From Clostridiales bacterium Firm_09 (GTDB lineage: Bacteria > Bacillota > Clostridia > Christensenellales > DTU072), in NCBI GenBank assembly GCA_001604065.1, contig LVAO01000001.1, positions 1 to 64,000 on the forward strand: a stretch of DNA of 64,000 nucleotides, written 5' to 3'. Positions 1 through 9,460 of the stretch are shown one piece after another. Each line of letters begins with the position of its first letter. The first letter of the stretch is position 1. The notes under the pieces were generated by a model. The model was given only the letters and a program-made list of their open reading frames with translations, did not search any database and had not been told where the DNA came from. The position numbers and the translations under genes were made by a program.

Positions 1-211
1 GAATAAAAATGGTTTTAAGTCTTATGCTTTTGTACGGGTACATAATCACCTGCAAAATTGTTTGAATTGAAATCTGAAAATGTTTTCTCAATTATACCAT
101 CATCCGATCATGAATGGAAGACAAATCCGCAAATATTTGTATATTCCGACCTCAAATCGCCCATTGACAAGGGAAAATCAATCTTTTATCATATAGAAAC
201 AGGAGGATTTT

Positions 212-1129
212 ATGAAATATTCCTATTTATTGCCCAAAGCGGTATGTCTTTTCAATGAACGTTTGGGTCAACTGACTCTGTACAGGCCGGGAAAGGCAAA
301 AAACGTTGTCTATTCCAGAAAGATACGGTATTCCGAAGATAAAAAACTCTATCTGAATCTATGTACTCCCGCGGAGCTTCCCGCAGGCAGGCTTCCCGTA
401 TTTGTGTATATCCATGGCGGAGGCTATGTTTCGGGCAGTCCCGAACAGAGAGAAACTTTTGTGTCCAGGATAGCTGCGGCCGGCTTTTTTACGGTCAATA
501 TTTTTTACGGCTATGCGCCCGCATACGGACATCCCCATTCGATACGCAATATTTACGATGCGCTTGCATGGCTAAAAAACAATCAGGATAAGTATAATAT
601 CGACCTGGACAGGCTATATATGGGCGGAGAGTCGGCGGGCGCCTATTTTACAGCAATGGCGGGGGCTGTGTCCTCCAATGAGGAGTACAGAAATCGGCTC
701 CATCTTAATCCGGTATCGCAGGGCCTAGTTTTCAAGGGGCTTATCCTCAATTGCGGCATCTACGATATAAATGACGCCTTGTCAAGCGGCTTCCCGTTTA
801 TGAAGGCATTTATGGAAGCTTATTATGGGAAACCCCTTAAATATCTCAAGAACGATCCCGACGCGGATCTGCTGTCTCCCGCAAGGTTTTTGACCAAGGA
901 TTTTCCTCCGTCGTTCGTTCTTGTCGCCCAGCACGATCATCTGAAGGGCGGAGGTATATCCTTTGCCAAAAAGCTGGATGAACTTGGTGTCCGCAACGTC
1001 TACCATATGGGCACCGGATTTTTTGCCGTTCATGCTTTTCTTGTCGCCCAATGCCTGCCGCCAAGCAAGATTGCCATGCCGAAGGTAATGGAATTTCTTT
1101 TATCCGGCCAGTCTGAAACAAAATCATAA
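212..1129 (+). CDS. alpha/beta hydrolase (HSL-like esterase/lipase family)
   Basis: HGGGY oxyanion motif, GGESAGA nucleophile elbow, late HAF histidine; SD aggagg upstream of ATG. Confidence 0.85.
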   Translation: MKYSYLLPKAVCLFNERLGQLTLYRPGKAKNVVYSRKIRYSEDKKLYLNLCTPAELPAGRLPVFVYIHGGGYVSGSPEQRETFVSRIAAAGFFTVNIFYGYAPAYGHPHSIRNIYDALAWLKNNQDKYNIDLDRLYMGGESAGAYFTAMAGAVSSNEEYRNRLHLNPVSQGLVFKGLILNCGIYDINDALSSGFPFMKAFMEAYYGKPLKYLKNDPDADLLSPARFLTKDFPPSFVLVAQHDHLKGGGISFAKKLDELGVRNVYHMGTGFFAVHAFLVAQCLPPSKIAMPKVMEFLLSGQSETKS

Positions 1130-1276
1130 GAAAAAGGAAAAGTTCCCTTGTTCAGGCAAATTGAACGCCTTTTCTGCCCGGATTCGGTCGTTCTCCTTGT
1201 GACGCGTCGAGCCCGTCCGAACCGAACGAAAAATTCATTTCGCTTTGCGCGGGGTATTTATGAGGTTTGTCCTTGA

Positions 1277-1314
1277 ATAAAAAAAGCGCGGAGATGTACT
1301 ATGCATCTCCGCGC
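1277..1314 (-). terminator. Rho-independent terminator of fba
   Basis: GCGCGGAGATG/CATCTCCGCGC hairpin followed on the minus strand by a T-run. Confidence 0.85.
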
Positions 1315-1336
1315 AGATCTGTTTTGTTCGGCTTGC

Positions 1337-2266
1337 TCAGGCTTTGTCGTTGCATCCCAACACTTCAATGATTTTGTGCTTGACGATATCTCTGACCGCC
1401 AGTCTGGCCGGTCCGAGATATTGTCTGGGGTCAAAGTGCGAGGGGTTCTCTGAGAAATATTTGCGGATGGTGGCAGTGACAGCCATGCGGAGATCGCTGT
1501 CGATATTGATTTTGCAGACCGCCATCGACGCTGCCTTGCGGAGCATTTCTTCCGGCACGCCGCGTGCGCCGGGCATGTTGCCGCCGTAAGCATTGATTTG
1601 TTCAACAAGGTATTGAGGCACACTGGAGGCGCCGTGCAATACTATCGGGAAGCCTGGAAGACGTCTGCCGACTTCTTCCAGAATGTCAAAACGGAGTTTG
1701 GGTTCACCCTTGAATTTATATGCGCCATGACTGGTGCCGATGGCAATGGCAAGGCTGTCCACATTGGTTCTGGAGACAAACTCCTGCACCTGCGCGGGAT
1801 CGGTGTAGCAACTGTCTTCTGCAGAAACATTGACAGCGTCTTCTATACCGGCAAGCTTACCGAGCTCTGCTTCTACAACAACACCGTGATCATGGGCATA
1901 TTCTACAACGTTTTTGGTGATTTTGATGTTGTCGGCAAAGCTGTGGCTGGATGCGTCGATCATTACCGAGGTAAAGCCCTTGTCGATGCAGTCTTTGCAA
2001 AGTTCAAAGGTATCGCCGTGGTCAAGATGCAGACATATGGGCAACCCGGAGTCCTCAACGGCCGCTTCGACCAGTTTTTTGAGGTAAATCGGATTTGCGT
2101 ATTTGCGGGCGCCGGAAGAAACCTGAAGAATGAGCGGAGCATTGACTTCTTTGGCCGCCATGACGATGCCCTGAATGGTTTCCATATTGTTAACATTAAA
2201 GGCGCCGATGGCGTATCCGCCCGCGTAGGCCTTTTTGAACATTTCTGTGCTTGTGACGAGTGGCAT
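1337..2266 (-). CDS. fba: class II fructose-bisphosphate aldolase
   Basis: MPLVTSTEMFKKAYAGGYAIGAFNVNN N-terminus, LHLDHGD and VLHGASSVP motifs; SD ggaggtaa upstream of the ATG at 2266 (the ORF track starts further upstream). Confidence 0.93.
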   Translation of the reverse strand: MPLVTSTEMFKKAYAGGYAIGAFNVNNMETIQGIVMAAKEVNAPLILQVSSGARKYANPIYLKKLVEAAVEDSGLPICLHLDHGDTFELCKDCIDKGFTSVMIDASSHSFADNIKITKNVVEYAHDHGVVVEAELGKLAGIEDAVNVSAEDSCYTDPAQVQEFVSRTNVDSLAIAIGTSHGAYKFKGEPKLRFDILEEVGRRLPGFPIVLHGASSVPQYLVEQINAYGGNMPGARGVPEEMLRKAASMAVCKINIDSDLRMAVTATIRKYFSENPSHFDPRQYLGPARLAVRDIVKHKIIEVLGCNDKA

Positions 2267-2366
2267 GGTATTACCTCCATATATTTGTCCTGAAATTTGT
2301 CTCATATATTATATCACCAAAGATTGAGAAAATCCAGCAGCGAGCATCATATTTTGTCGATAGGAT

Positions 2367-2396
2367 TTGCTAAATTATATCTTATTAAGGTATAAT
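2367..2396 (+). promoter_or_regulatory. sigmaA-like promoter (TTGCTA-N18-TATAAT)
   Basis: -35 at 2367-2372, -10 at 2391-2396; ATG only 6 nt after the -10. Confidence 0.6.
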
Positions 2397-2402
2397 ACAA
2401 CT

Positions 2403-3152
2403 ATGCTGAAGCAGAACGAACGTCTGGATTATTTGGAATGCAGGGACCTGCGGATCATACAGGATAAAAACGGCTATGCGTTTACTACAGATGCCGTGCT
2501 GCTTGCCAATTTTGTAAAAGCTTCTGCAAAGGAGCGCCTTCTTGATTTCGGCACAGGCTCGGGCATTGTGCCTATTCTGTGTTCGGCAAAAACCAATGCA
2601 AAAGAGCTTATAGGTATCGAACTGCAGGACAGGCTTGCCGATATGGCGGAGAGGTCGGTAGCTTATAATAATTTGTTTCCGAGGGTGAAAATCATCAAAG
2701 GAGATATCAAGGATGCTCCCGCTCTTTTCGGTGCGGGTACTTTTGACGTTGTCACTTCCAATCCGCCGTATATGACCTATTCCGGTGAAAAAGGAGCAGC
2801 CTCAGAAGAAGATATATGCAGACGTGAAGTGTTTATTACCGTTGCGGAGTTGATGGAGAGCGCGGGGAAGATGCTTAAGTTCGGAGGACGTGCCTATTTC
2901 GTGTATAAAGCGGAACGTCTGACCGATTTGCTTGCCGCCATGCGCAAGAACGGGATAGAACCGAAATCGCTGACATTAATCTATCCAAAAGCCATCAAAG
3001 AGGCGGATACGGTCATTGTAGAGGGAAGAAAGGGCGGGAAGCCCGGACTGCGCATCCGCAAACCTCTGGTCATTTGCCGACAGGATGGAAGCTATACGGC
3101 CGAAGCCGCAAAAATATACAAACCCTGTGAGCGCGGAGGAGAAAAGCGATGA
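2403..3152 (+). CDS. trmN6: tRNA1(Val) (adenine(37)-N6)-methyltransferase-like (YfiC/YabB family)
   Basis: ERLDYLECRDLRIIQ N-terminus, DFGTGSGIVPI SAM motif, TSNPPYM catalytic NPPY. Confidence 0.85.
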   Translation: MLKQNERLDYLECRDLRIIQDKNGYAFTTDAVLLANFVKASAKERLLDFGTGSGIVPILCSAKTNAKELIGIELQDRLADMAERSVAYNNLFPRVKIIKGDIKDAPALFGAGTFDVVTSNPPYMTYSGEKGAASEEDICRREVFITVAELMESAGKMLKFGGRAYFVYKAERLTDLLAAMRKNGIEPKSLTLIYPKAIKEADTVIVEGRKGGKPGLRIRKPLVICRQDGSYTAEAAKIYKPCERGGEKR

Positions 3153-3961
3153 GCGCAACCTGCTATCTGGTCGGCACACCGATCGGGAATCTGAAAGACA
3201 TCACCCTGCGCGCGTTGGAAATACTGAAGACCGTCGATGCCATTGCCTGCGAAGACACGCGCAAGGCTTCGGTATTGTTGAATGCTTACGACATAAAAAA
3301 ACCTCTCATACGTTATGACATGCATAGAGAATATGAGGGTACGGCGGCAATTCTCAGACTGCTGGATGAAAACAGAAGCGTCGCCCTTATATCGGACGCA
3401 GGGATGCCCGGCATCAGTGATCCGGGTGCCGTCCTTGTGCGCAGGCTTCGCGCCGGAGGCTATAAGGTAGAAAGCGTGCCGGGACCCACCGCCGTCGCGA
3501 CGGCGGTCAGCCTGGCGGGCCTTACGCAGAACGGATATGTCTTCGCGGGTTTTTTGCCGGAGAAACGCCGCGAGCGCGACAGAATAACAGAGCGTCTCAA
3601 AAATCTGCCTTTTCCGCTGGTATTCTATTGCGCGCCGCATGACCTGGATGACACGCTGTCCTATCTGTATGAAAAACTGGGCATACGCAAATTATGCGTT
3701 GTCAAAGAGCTTACCAAGCTTTTTGAAACCGTGTATGAAGGTGAATTGGGTTCAATCGAAATCGGGAACAAAAAGGGAGAATTCGTTTTGATTGTTGACG
3801 GTGCTTCGGAAGGCGGCTCCGCCCCGACGGATACAGATGTCGAAACAATGCTGAAGGACTTGATAAATGGCGGAATGAGTAAGTCTGAAGCCGTAAAATA
3901 TGTAGCCAAAGCTACCAATTTGCCCAAAAATGATATCTATGCGATTACACTGAAATTATAA
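3149..3961 (+). CDS. rsmI: 16S rRNA (cytidine(1402)-2'-O)-methyltransferase
   Basis: YLVGTPIGNLKDITLRALEIL, ACEDTRKA, ISDAGMPGISDPG motifs. Confidence 0.95.
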   Translation: MSATCYLVGTPIGNLKDITLRALEILKTVDAIACEDTRKASVLLNAYDIKKPLIRYDMHREYEGTAAILRLLDENRSVALISDAGMPGISDPGAVLVRRLRAGGYKVESVPGPTAVATAVSLAGLTQNGYVFAGFLPEKRRERDRITERLKNLPFPLVFYCAPHDLDDTLSYLYEKLGIRKLCVVKELTKLFETVYEGELGSIEIGNKKGEFVLIVDGASEGGSAPTDTDVETMLKDLINGGMSKSEAVKYVAKATNLPKNDIYAITLKL

Positions 3962-3966
3962 GGCAA

Positions 3967-4467
3967 TCAAAATATCTTGCATAGCAGGCAGGCAAGAAAG
4001 GTTGCGGCGAGAGATACAAAAACGGAGATGGGGATGGCAAGCCCTGTCTTTTTGTTTTTGGAAGTGGAAAAATAGACGGCGACAACGTACATAATGGTGT
4101 CCGTGCTGCCCATAATGACGCTCGCCACCCGTGCGGGATAGCTGTCCACGCCGTAATTATCGTATATTTTTTGGAGTATCACCAGACTTCCGCTGCCGGA
4201 CAAAGGACGAAGTATTAGCAGTTCCGACAACTCTTTCGGTATCCCAAGATACATAAATGGCTTTTCGAGAAGCTCTGAAAGCAGGACGGAGAGTCCGCTT
4301 GCACGCAAAAGCTCAATTGCAAAGAAGATTGTCATAAGATATGGAAGAATGTTGATCATCAGTTGGAAAGCGGAACGGATGCCCTCGGCGAAGCTGTCGT
4401 ATAAGCTGACCTTTTTTGCAAAGGCAATCGCAAAGGTTATAATCAGCAGAACGGGCAAAGTATACAT
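3967..4467 (-). CDS. spmB: spore maturation protein B
   Basis: Gate-domain membrane protein with RPLSGSGSL and MGSTDTIMYVVAVYF motifs; overlaps spmA. Confidence 0.88.
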   Translation of the reverse strand: MYTLPVLLIITFAIAFAKKVSLYDSFAEGIRSAFQLMINILPYLMTIFFAIELLRASGLSVLLSELLEKPFMYLGIPKELSELLILRPLSGSGSLVILQKIYDNYGVDSYPARVASVIMGSTDTIMYVVAVYFSTSKNKKTGLAIPISVFVSLAATFLACLLCKIF

Positions 4468-4997
4468 TATTTTCTGACCAGCAGGGAAACGAGGGCAACG
4501 GCGGTGACAGTTGAAGCGATATTGACGATAAGGGTGGGGAGCATGATGTCTTCGGTTGCGCCCATTGCCGCGCGCATAGACAGGATGGTTGTGGGTATCA
4601 GCTGTATTGAGGTTGCATTGATGACGACGAGCATGATCTTGTTTTTCTGGTTTTCCATTAATTCTACGGCGCGTATCCCCAACGGTGTTGCCGCGCCGCC
4701 CATGCCAAGCAGATTTGCAGAAAGATTCAGATTGATATTCTTATAGCATTCTTCGCTTTCGTTTTTGAAAAGCCGCTTTGTGATGGGATTGAGCAGTCTT
4801 GCCACCCATATGTCGAGTCCGCTTTTTTCCAAAACCTTCATGACGGACATCCAGACCGCATAAATGACAAAGAGTTTGACAGAGAAGGTAAGGCTTGCCA
4901 TGCCGCCGTCCATAAATGTATTTATGATCCCCCCGGGTGAGGTAAAAAGCATATAGCATACACAGGCTGTGATGATAATCGAAAATACAACGTTCAT
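4467..4997 (-). CDS. spmA: spore maturation protein A
   Basis: NLLGMGGAATPLGIRAVELM and SIQLIPTT motifs; start set at MNVVFSII (4997). Confidence 0.88.
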   Translation of the reverse strand: MNVVFSIIITACVCYMLFTSPGGIINTFMDGGMASLTFSVKLFVIYAVWMSVMKVLEKSGLDIWVARLLNPITKRLFKNESEECYKNINLNLSANLLGMGGAATPLGIRAVELMENQKNKIMLVVINATSIQLIPTTILSMRAAMGATEDIMLPTLIVNIASTVTAVALVSLLVRK

Positions 4998-5115
4998 GCA
5001 ATAATTATATTGGCGCGGACGGGGCATTATGTTCCGTCAGACGGGAAAACGGAGTCGCAACCGCGTTCGTCACGCTTTGCGCGCACTGGGAGAAATGGTT
5101 TTTGAATCTTATCGG

Positions 5116-5144
5116 TTGAAAACGCACAGAATTTATTATATAAT
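5116..5144 (+). promoter_or_regulatory. sigmaA-like promoter (TTGAAA-N17-TATAAT)
   Basis: -35 5116-5121, -10 5139-5144; uxuA ATG 7 nt after the -10. Confidence 0.75.
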
Positions 5145-5151
5145 GTTGATT

Positions 5152-6210
5152 ATGAAAATGACATTTAGATGGTATGGCGATAAGGACAGCATCGCCATCA
5201 GCAAAATTGCACAGATACCCGTCATTGACGGGATTGTTTCCGCTGTTTACGACGTGCCTGCGGGTGAGGTTTGGCCCGAGGCGAGCATCAAAAAGCTCAA
5301 GGATCAGGCAGAATCCTGCAATCTCAAATTTGAGGTCGTGGAGAGTGTCCCCGTCCATGAGGATATCAAACTCCGTGCGGCAGGTTGTGACAGGCTGATC
5401 GACAATTATTGCGAAAATATCCGTCGCCTGTCCAAATACGGCATTAAGGTGATTTGCTATAATTTCATGCCTGTTTTTGACTGGTTGAGAAGCGAAATGG
5501 CGCGGCCCCTTGCGGATGGCTCCAATTCGCTCGCATATGATGAAAAAACCGTGCTTTCGCTGAATCCCTTGACAAGCAACCTCTCTCTTCCAGGCTGGGA
5601 CGAGAGCTATACTAAGGCGCAGCTTGTGGAGCTGCTCAACCGCTACAGGGATGTCGACGAAGAGAAGCTCTGGTCCAATCTTGAGTATTTTCTTAAGAAG
5701 ATCATACCGGTATGCGAAGAGTGCGATATAAAAATGGCGATTCATCCGGACGATCCGCCATGGGGCATATTCGGTTTGCCCCGTATCATCACCGACCAGA
5801 AAAACCTCAGGCGATTTTTGGAACTGGTGCCCTCGGTTTATAACGGGGTGACCTTCTGTACGGGCAGTTTCGGTGCGGGACAGAACAATAACCTGATAGA
5901 AATGATTAAGCTTGCTCAAGGAAGAATCCATTTTGCGCATATCCGCAATATCCGGTATACGGGCGAAAGAAGCTTTCAGGAGAGCGCGCATCCGACCGTG
6001 TGCGGCAGCCTGGATATTTTCAATATCGTCAAAACGCTGGTGGAAACCGGATTTGACGGATATGTACGTCCCGATCACGGACGCATGATCTGGGGAGAGA
6101 CGGGCAAATACGGCTATGGTTTATATGACCGTGCGCTGGGCGCGATGTATCTTTATGGTCTATTTGAAGCAATACAAAAACAGAGAGGGGAACCGCATCA
6201 TGACGTCTGA
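5152..6210 (+). CDS. uxuA: mannonate dehydratase
   Basis: TFRWYGDKDSI N-terminus, CYNFMPVFDWLRSEMARPLADGS, HPDDPPWGIFGLPRI, RPDHGRMIWGE motifs. Confidence 0.95.
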   Translation: MKMTFRWYGDKDSIAISKIAQIPVIDGIVSAVYDVPAGEVWPEASIKKLKDQAESCNLKFEVVESVPVHEDIKLRAAGCDRLIDNYCENIRRLSKYGIKVICYNFMPVFDWLRSEMARPLADGSNSLAYDEKTVLSLNPLTSNLSLPGWDESYTKAQLVELLNRYRDVDEEKLWSNLEYFLKKIIPVCEECDIKMAIHPDDPPWGIFGLPRIITDQKNLRRFLELVPSVYNGVTFCTGSFGAGQNNNLIEMIKLAQGRIHFAHIRNIRYTGERSFQESAHPTVCGSLDIFNIVKTLVETGFDGYVRPDHGRMIWGETGKYGYGLYDRALGAMYLYGLFEAIQKQRGEPHHDV

Positions 6211-6323
6211 CAAGCTGTCTGCCGGCTGCCGTCCAGGATTGCATTTTGCGGGCGGCCGGTACTTTGTATGCTTCGTATCCACACATGTACGCAACAAAAT
6301 ATAGAAGAGGAAGAACCTGATAT

Positions 6324-7166
6324 ATGTCACAAGCAATTAATCTTACAGGGAAAAATATTGCAATCACAGGTGCGGGCGGCGTGCTCTGCTCAGGCTTTGC
6401 CGCTGCTCTTGCGGCAGTCGGCGCCCGCATTGCTCTGATCGATCTCAATCTGGATATGGCAGAAAAATTTGCAGCCGATATCCGCGCGAAGGGAGGGTTT
6501 GCCAAGGCATTCTTTGCAAACATCCTTGACAAAGCAAGCTTAGAAGCTTGCTACAGCAAGGTCATGGAAGAGCTGGGCGGTGTCGATATTCTGATTAACG
6601 GCGCGGGCGGCAACCATCCCAGTGCAACGACGGACAAAGAATATTTTGAAGCGGGGGATGAAGAAGCGACGGACCTGAAAACGTTCTTTTCTTTGCCCGC
6701 GGAGAGCATCAAAAAAGTGTTTGACATCAATTTCACGGGTATTCTGATGACCACGCAGGTCTTTGCCAAAGGGATGTTGAAAAAAGGCGGGAGCATCATT
6801 AATATTTCCAGTATGAATGCCTTCCGTCCGCTTACCAAAATACCCGCTTACAGCGCAGCGAAGGCTGCGGTTTCCAATTTTACCCAGTGGCTTGCCGTCC
6901 ATTTTGCGGGTGCGGGCATCCGCGTCAATGCGATTGCACCCGGCTTCTTTTCAACCAACCAGAACAAAGCGTTGCTTTACGACGCAGAAGGCAGACTGAC
7001 TGCGCGTTCGCATAAAATTTTATCCCATACGCCAATGGGACGCTTCGGAGAGCCTGATGACCTGATTGGCACTCTCTACTGGCTCGCGGACGATACCTTC
7101 TCCGGTTTTGTGACCGGCATCGTCGTGCCTGTGGATGGCGGCTTCAGCGCCTATTCCGGTGTATAA
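6324..7166 (+). CDS. SDR-family oxidoreductase, probable D-mannonate oxidoreductase (fructuronate reductase)
   Basis: TGAGGVLCSGFA Rossmann motif, NGAGGNHPSAT, YSAAKAAV catalytic motif; directly after uxuA, as SDR-type UxuB (YjmF) is in Bacillus. Confidence 0.8.
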   Translation: MSQAINLTGKNIAITGAGGVLCSGFAAALAAVGARIALIDLNLDMAEKFAADIRAKGGFAKAFFANILDKASLEACYSKVMEELGGVDILINGAGGNHPSATTDKEYFEAGDEEATDLKTFFSLPAESIKKVFDINFTGILMTTQVFAKGMLKKGGSIINISSMNAFRPLTKIPAYSAAKAAVSNFTQWLAVHFAGAGIRVNAIAPGFFSTNQNKALLYDAEGRLTARSHKILSHTPMGRFGEPDDLIGTLYWLADDTFSGFVTGIVVPVDGGFSAYSGV

Positions 7167-7184
7167 ACGCAAAGGAGGATAGCA

Positions 7185-8111
7185 ATGATCAAAGCAACCA
7201 TATCAGGATTTTATGATGAAGTCAGTTTCATGCTGGAGGATCAGCTTGCCGCGCTCAAAGAGCTTGGCGAGACGTTCATGTGTCCCCGCACAATTGACAA
7301 AAAGAATATCGGCAGTTATACGGCAGAAGATTTTGCCAAAACGGTAAAACCGCGGCTGGATGCCGCCGGCATCCGGTTCAGCTCGATCGGAAGTCCAATC
7401 GGCAAGGTGGCAATAGGCGATGAGGAGGGCTATCAGAAACAGCTCAAATCCCTTGCGGAACTGACCGGAATCGCCGAAATGATGGGCTGCAAATACATCC
7501 GCATATTCAGCTTTTTGCTGCCAGCCCATGAGGATCCGGCGATTTACAGGGATCAGGTGATGGCAAAAATGCGCGGCTTCCTTGATGTCGTCAAAGGCAA
7601 AGATGTCATTCTTCTGCATGAGAACGAGAAGGGAATTTATGGCAATGTCGCTTCCCGTTGTGTCGATATCTATAGAACGCTCAATGACCCTCAACTCAAA
7701 TTGATTTATGATGCGTCCAACTTTGTGCAATGCAATGAGGACCCAGTCAACGCCTTTGAGATGCTGAAGGAATATGTCGTTTATTACCATATCAAGGACT
7801 GCGACAAAGAGACCAAGGTCGAGGTGCCCCTCGGCACGGGCGACGGCTGTTATGATTATATTTTTGCGGAGCTCAGCAAGAGAAATTACGAAGGTTTCAT
7901 GACACTGGAGCCGCATACCGGCAAATATGCCGTACTGCGCAAACCTGTTTATTTCTTTCCGTTCATGCCCCTCGCGCTTCCGAAATTCTATAAGGCGTTC
8001 CGCAAGATAGACAAGGCGCTTGGTAAGAGTCCGTTGGCCAAGGTCACGCGCAAGGATACCTTCATGATTCAATATCAGAATCTCAAAAAGATGCTCGGGG
8101 AGGTCGGATAA
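7185..8111 (+). CDS. sugar phosphate isomerase/epimerase (xylose isomerase-like TIM barrel)
   Basis: HENEKGIYG, YDASNFVQ, YYHIKDCD metal-site motifs; SD aaaggagg. Confidence 0.85.
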   Translation: MIKATISGFYDEVSFMLEDQLAALKELGETFMCPRTIDKKNIGSYTAEDFAKTVKPRLDAAGIRFSSIGSPIGKVAIGDEEGYQKQLKSLAELTGIAEMMGCKYIRIFSFLLPAHEDPAIYRDQVMAKMRGFLDVVKGKDVILLHENEKGIYGNVASRCVDIYRTLNDPQLKLIYDASNFVQCNEDPVNAFEMLKEYVVYYHIKDCDKETKVEVPLGTGDGCYDYIFAELSKRNYEGFMTLEPHTGKYAVLRKPVYFFPFMPLALPKFYKAFRKIDKALGKSPLAKVTRKDTFMIQYQNLKKMLGEVG

Positions 8112-8112
8112 T

Positions 8113-9267
8113 ATGGATACTGTCCGATATGGCATTATAGGCATAGGCAAAATGGGTTCGCTCCATTGCCTGCGTTTCAAGAGTAAGCTTATAAAGCATG
8201 GAATACTGACCGCCGTTTGCGATATTTCTCCCGAAAGAAGAGAATGGGCAGACAAGACGATTCCCAAAGTCAAATTTTTTGAAAATCATATCGAATTGTT
8301 GGAGAGCGGATTGGTGGATGCCGTGATTGTCGCGACACCGCATTACCTTCATCCCGAAATCGGCAAGGCTGCGCTTGCTCGCGGCATACACACCCTGATT
8401 GAAAAACCCGCCGGTGTCTATACTTCCGCGGTTAGAGAACTGAATGAATTTGCCGCGACAAAAAAAGATCTGGTCTTTGGCATCATGTACAATCAGCGAA
8501 CAAATCCGCTGTACCGCTATGCAAAAGAGCTGATTGACAGCGGCAGATTGGGCGAAATGAAGCGCATCAACTGGATTGTTACCGACTGGTACCGTCCGCA
8601 GGCATATTATGATCAGGGCGGCTGGAGAGGCACCTGGGTCGGCGAGGGCGGCGGCGCGCTTATCAACCAATGCCCGCATCAGTTGGATCTCTTCCAGTGG
8701 CTGGGCGGAATGCCCTCCAAGGTGGTAGGGTATGCGAAAGTTGGCGTGAAGCGAAATATCAATGTAGAAAACGATGTCACCGCCTATTTTGAGTACGAAA
8801 ACGGCGCGAGCGGCGTATTCATTACCTCCACCCATGATTTCCCGGGCACCAACCGGTTAGAAATTGACGGCGATAAAGGCAAACTTGTCATTGAGAACAA
8901 CAGACTTGAATTCACGGAGCTTGCCGTAGGAGAAACCGAATTCAATGCGGTCAACAAAAAATTCATGCCCAAAATCCCTGTCAAGAAAAAGATTGTCAAG
9001 CGCGTTACCAAGCTCGGGCTGCTTATGCAGCTTGTCTATGGCCAGCATACCGCCATCCTCCGCGGCTTCACTTCGGCGATCCTTAACGGTACGCCTCTTC
9101 TCGCCCCGGGGCAGGATGGAATCCGCGGCCTGACAATCTCCAATGCTATTCACCTTTCCAGCTGGACCGGCAAGCCGGTGGTTCTTCCCATCGACGAAAA
9201 GCTCTTTGAGGAAGAGCTGGCAAAGCGTATCGAAGAAGAAAAAGAGTTTAACAAAAAGAAAGTGTGA
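8113..9267 (+). CDS. Gfo/Idh/MocA family oxidoreductase
   Basis: YGIIGIGKMG NAD motif, ATPHYLHPEIG, EKPAGV motif. Confidence 0.9.
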   Translation: MDTVRYGIIGIGKMGSLHCLRFKSKLIKHGILTAVCDISPERREWADKTIPKVKFFENHIELLESGLVDAVIVATPHYLHPEIGKAALARGIHTLIEKPAGVYTSAVRELNEFAATKKDLVFGIMYNQRTNPLYRYAKELIDSGRLGEMKRINWIVTDWYRPQAYYDQGGWRGTWVGEGGGALINQCPHQLDLFQWLGGMPSKVVGYAKVGVKRNINVENDVTAYFEYENGASGVFITSTHDFPGTNRLEIDGDKGKLVIENNRLEFTELAVGETEFNAVNKKFMPKIPVKKKIVKRVTKLGLLMQLVYGQHTAILRGFTSAILNGTPLLAPGQDGIRGLTISNAIHLSSWTGKPVVLPIDEKLFEEELAKRIEEEKEFNKKKV

Positions 9268-9273
9268 CCAGCC

Positions 9274-9314
9274 GAAACAGGATTCACTCAATTTATTTGG
9301 GTGAATTCCGTTTT
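9274..9314 (+). terminator. putative terminator after the uxu-type cluster
   Basis: GGATTCAC...GTGAATTCC imperfect hairpin followed by gTTTTg. Confidence 0.55.
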
Positions 9315-9460
9315 GCCGGACTCAAAGGTCCGACGCCCGCGTAAACCTGAAGAGGCGGTCGCCATAACGCGACCGGGAGAACAAGCTTCTTCGCTTACAA
9401 TAATATCATAAGACAAAAAATTCTATTTAGTATTCGTCGGATTCTTTTCGGAGGATGCCT

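Noticed and set aside
1598-2293. 231-aa ORF antisense to fba
   Set aside because: Shadow ORF over a confident aldolase gene.
5005-6078. 357-aa ORF antisense to uxuA
   Set aside because: Lies opposite a clearly identified enzyme, no motifs or SD; arises from codon bias leaving the complementary frame open.
6200-6304. Small ORF between uxuA and the SDR gene
   Set aside because: Overlaps the uxuA end, no SD or conserved sequence; likely spacer.
7203-8273. 356-aa ORF antisense to the sugar isomerase
   Set aside because: Shadow ORF opposite a confident CDS; no recognisable domain.
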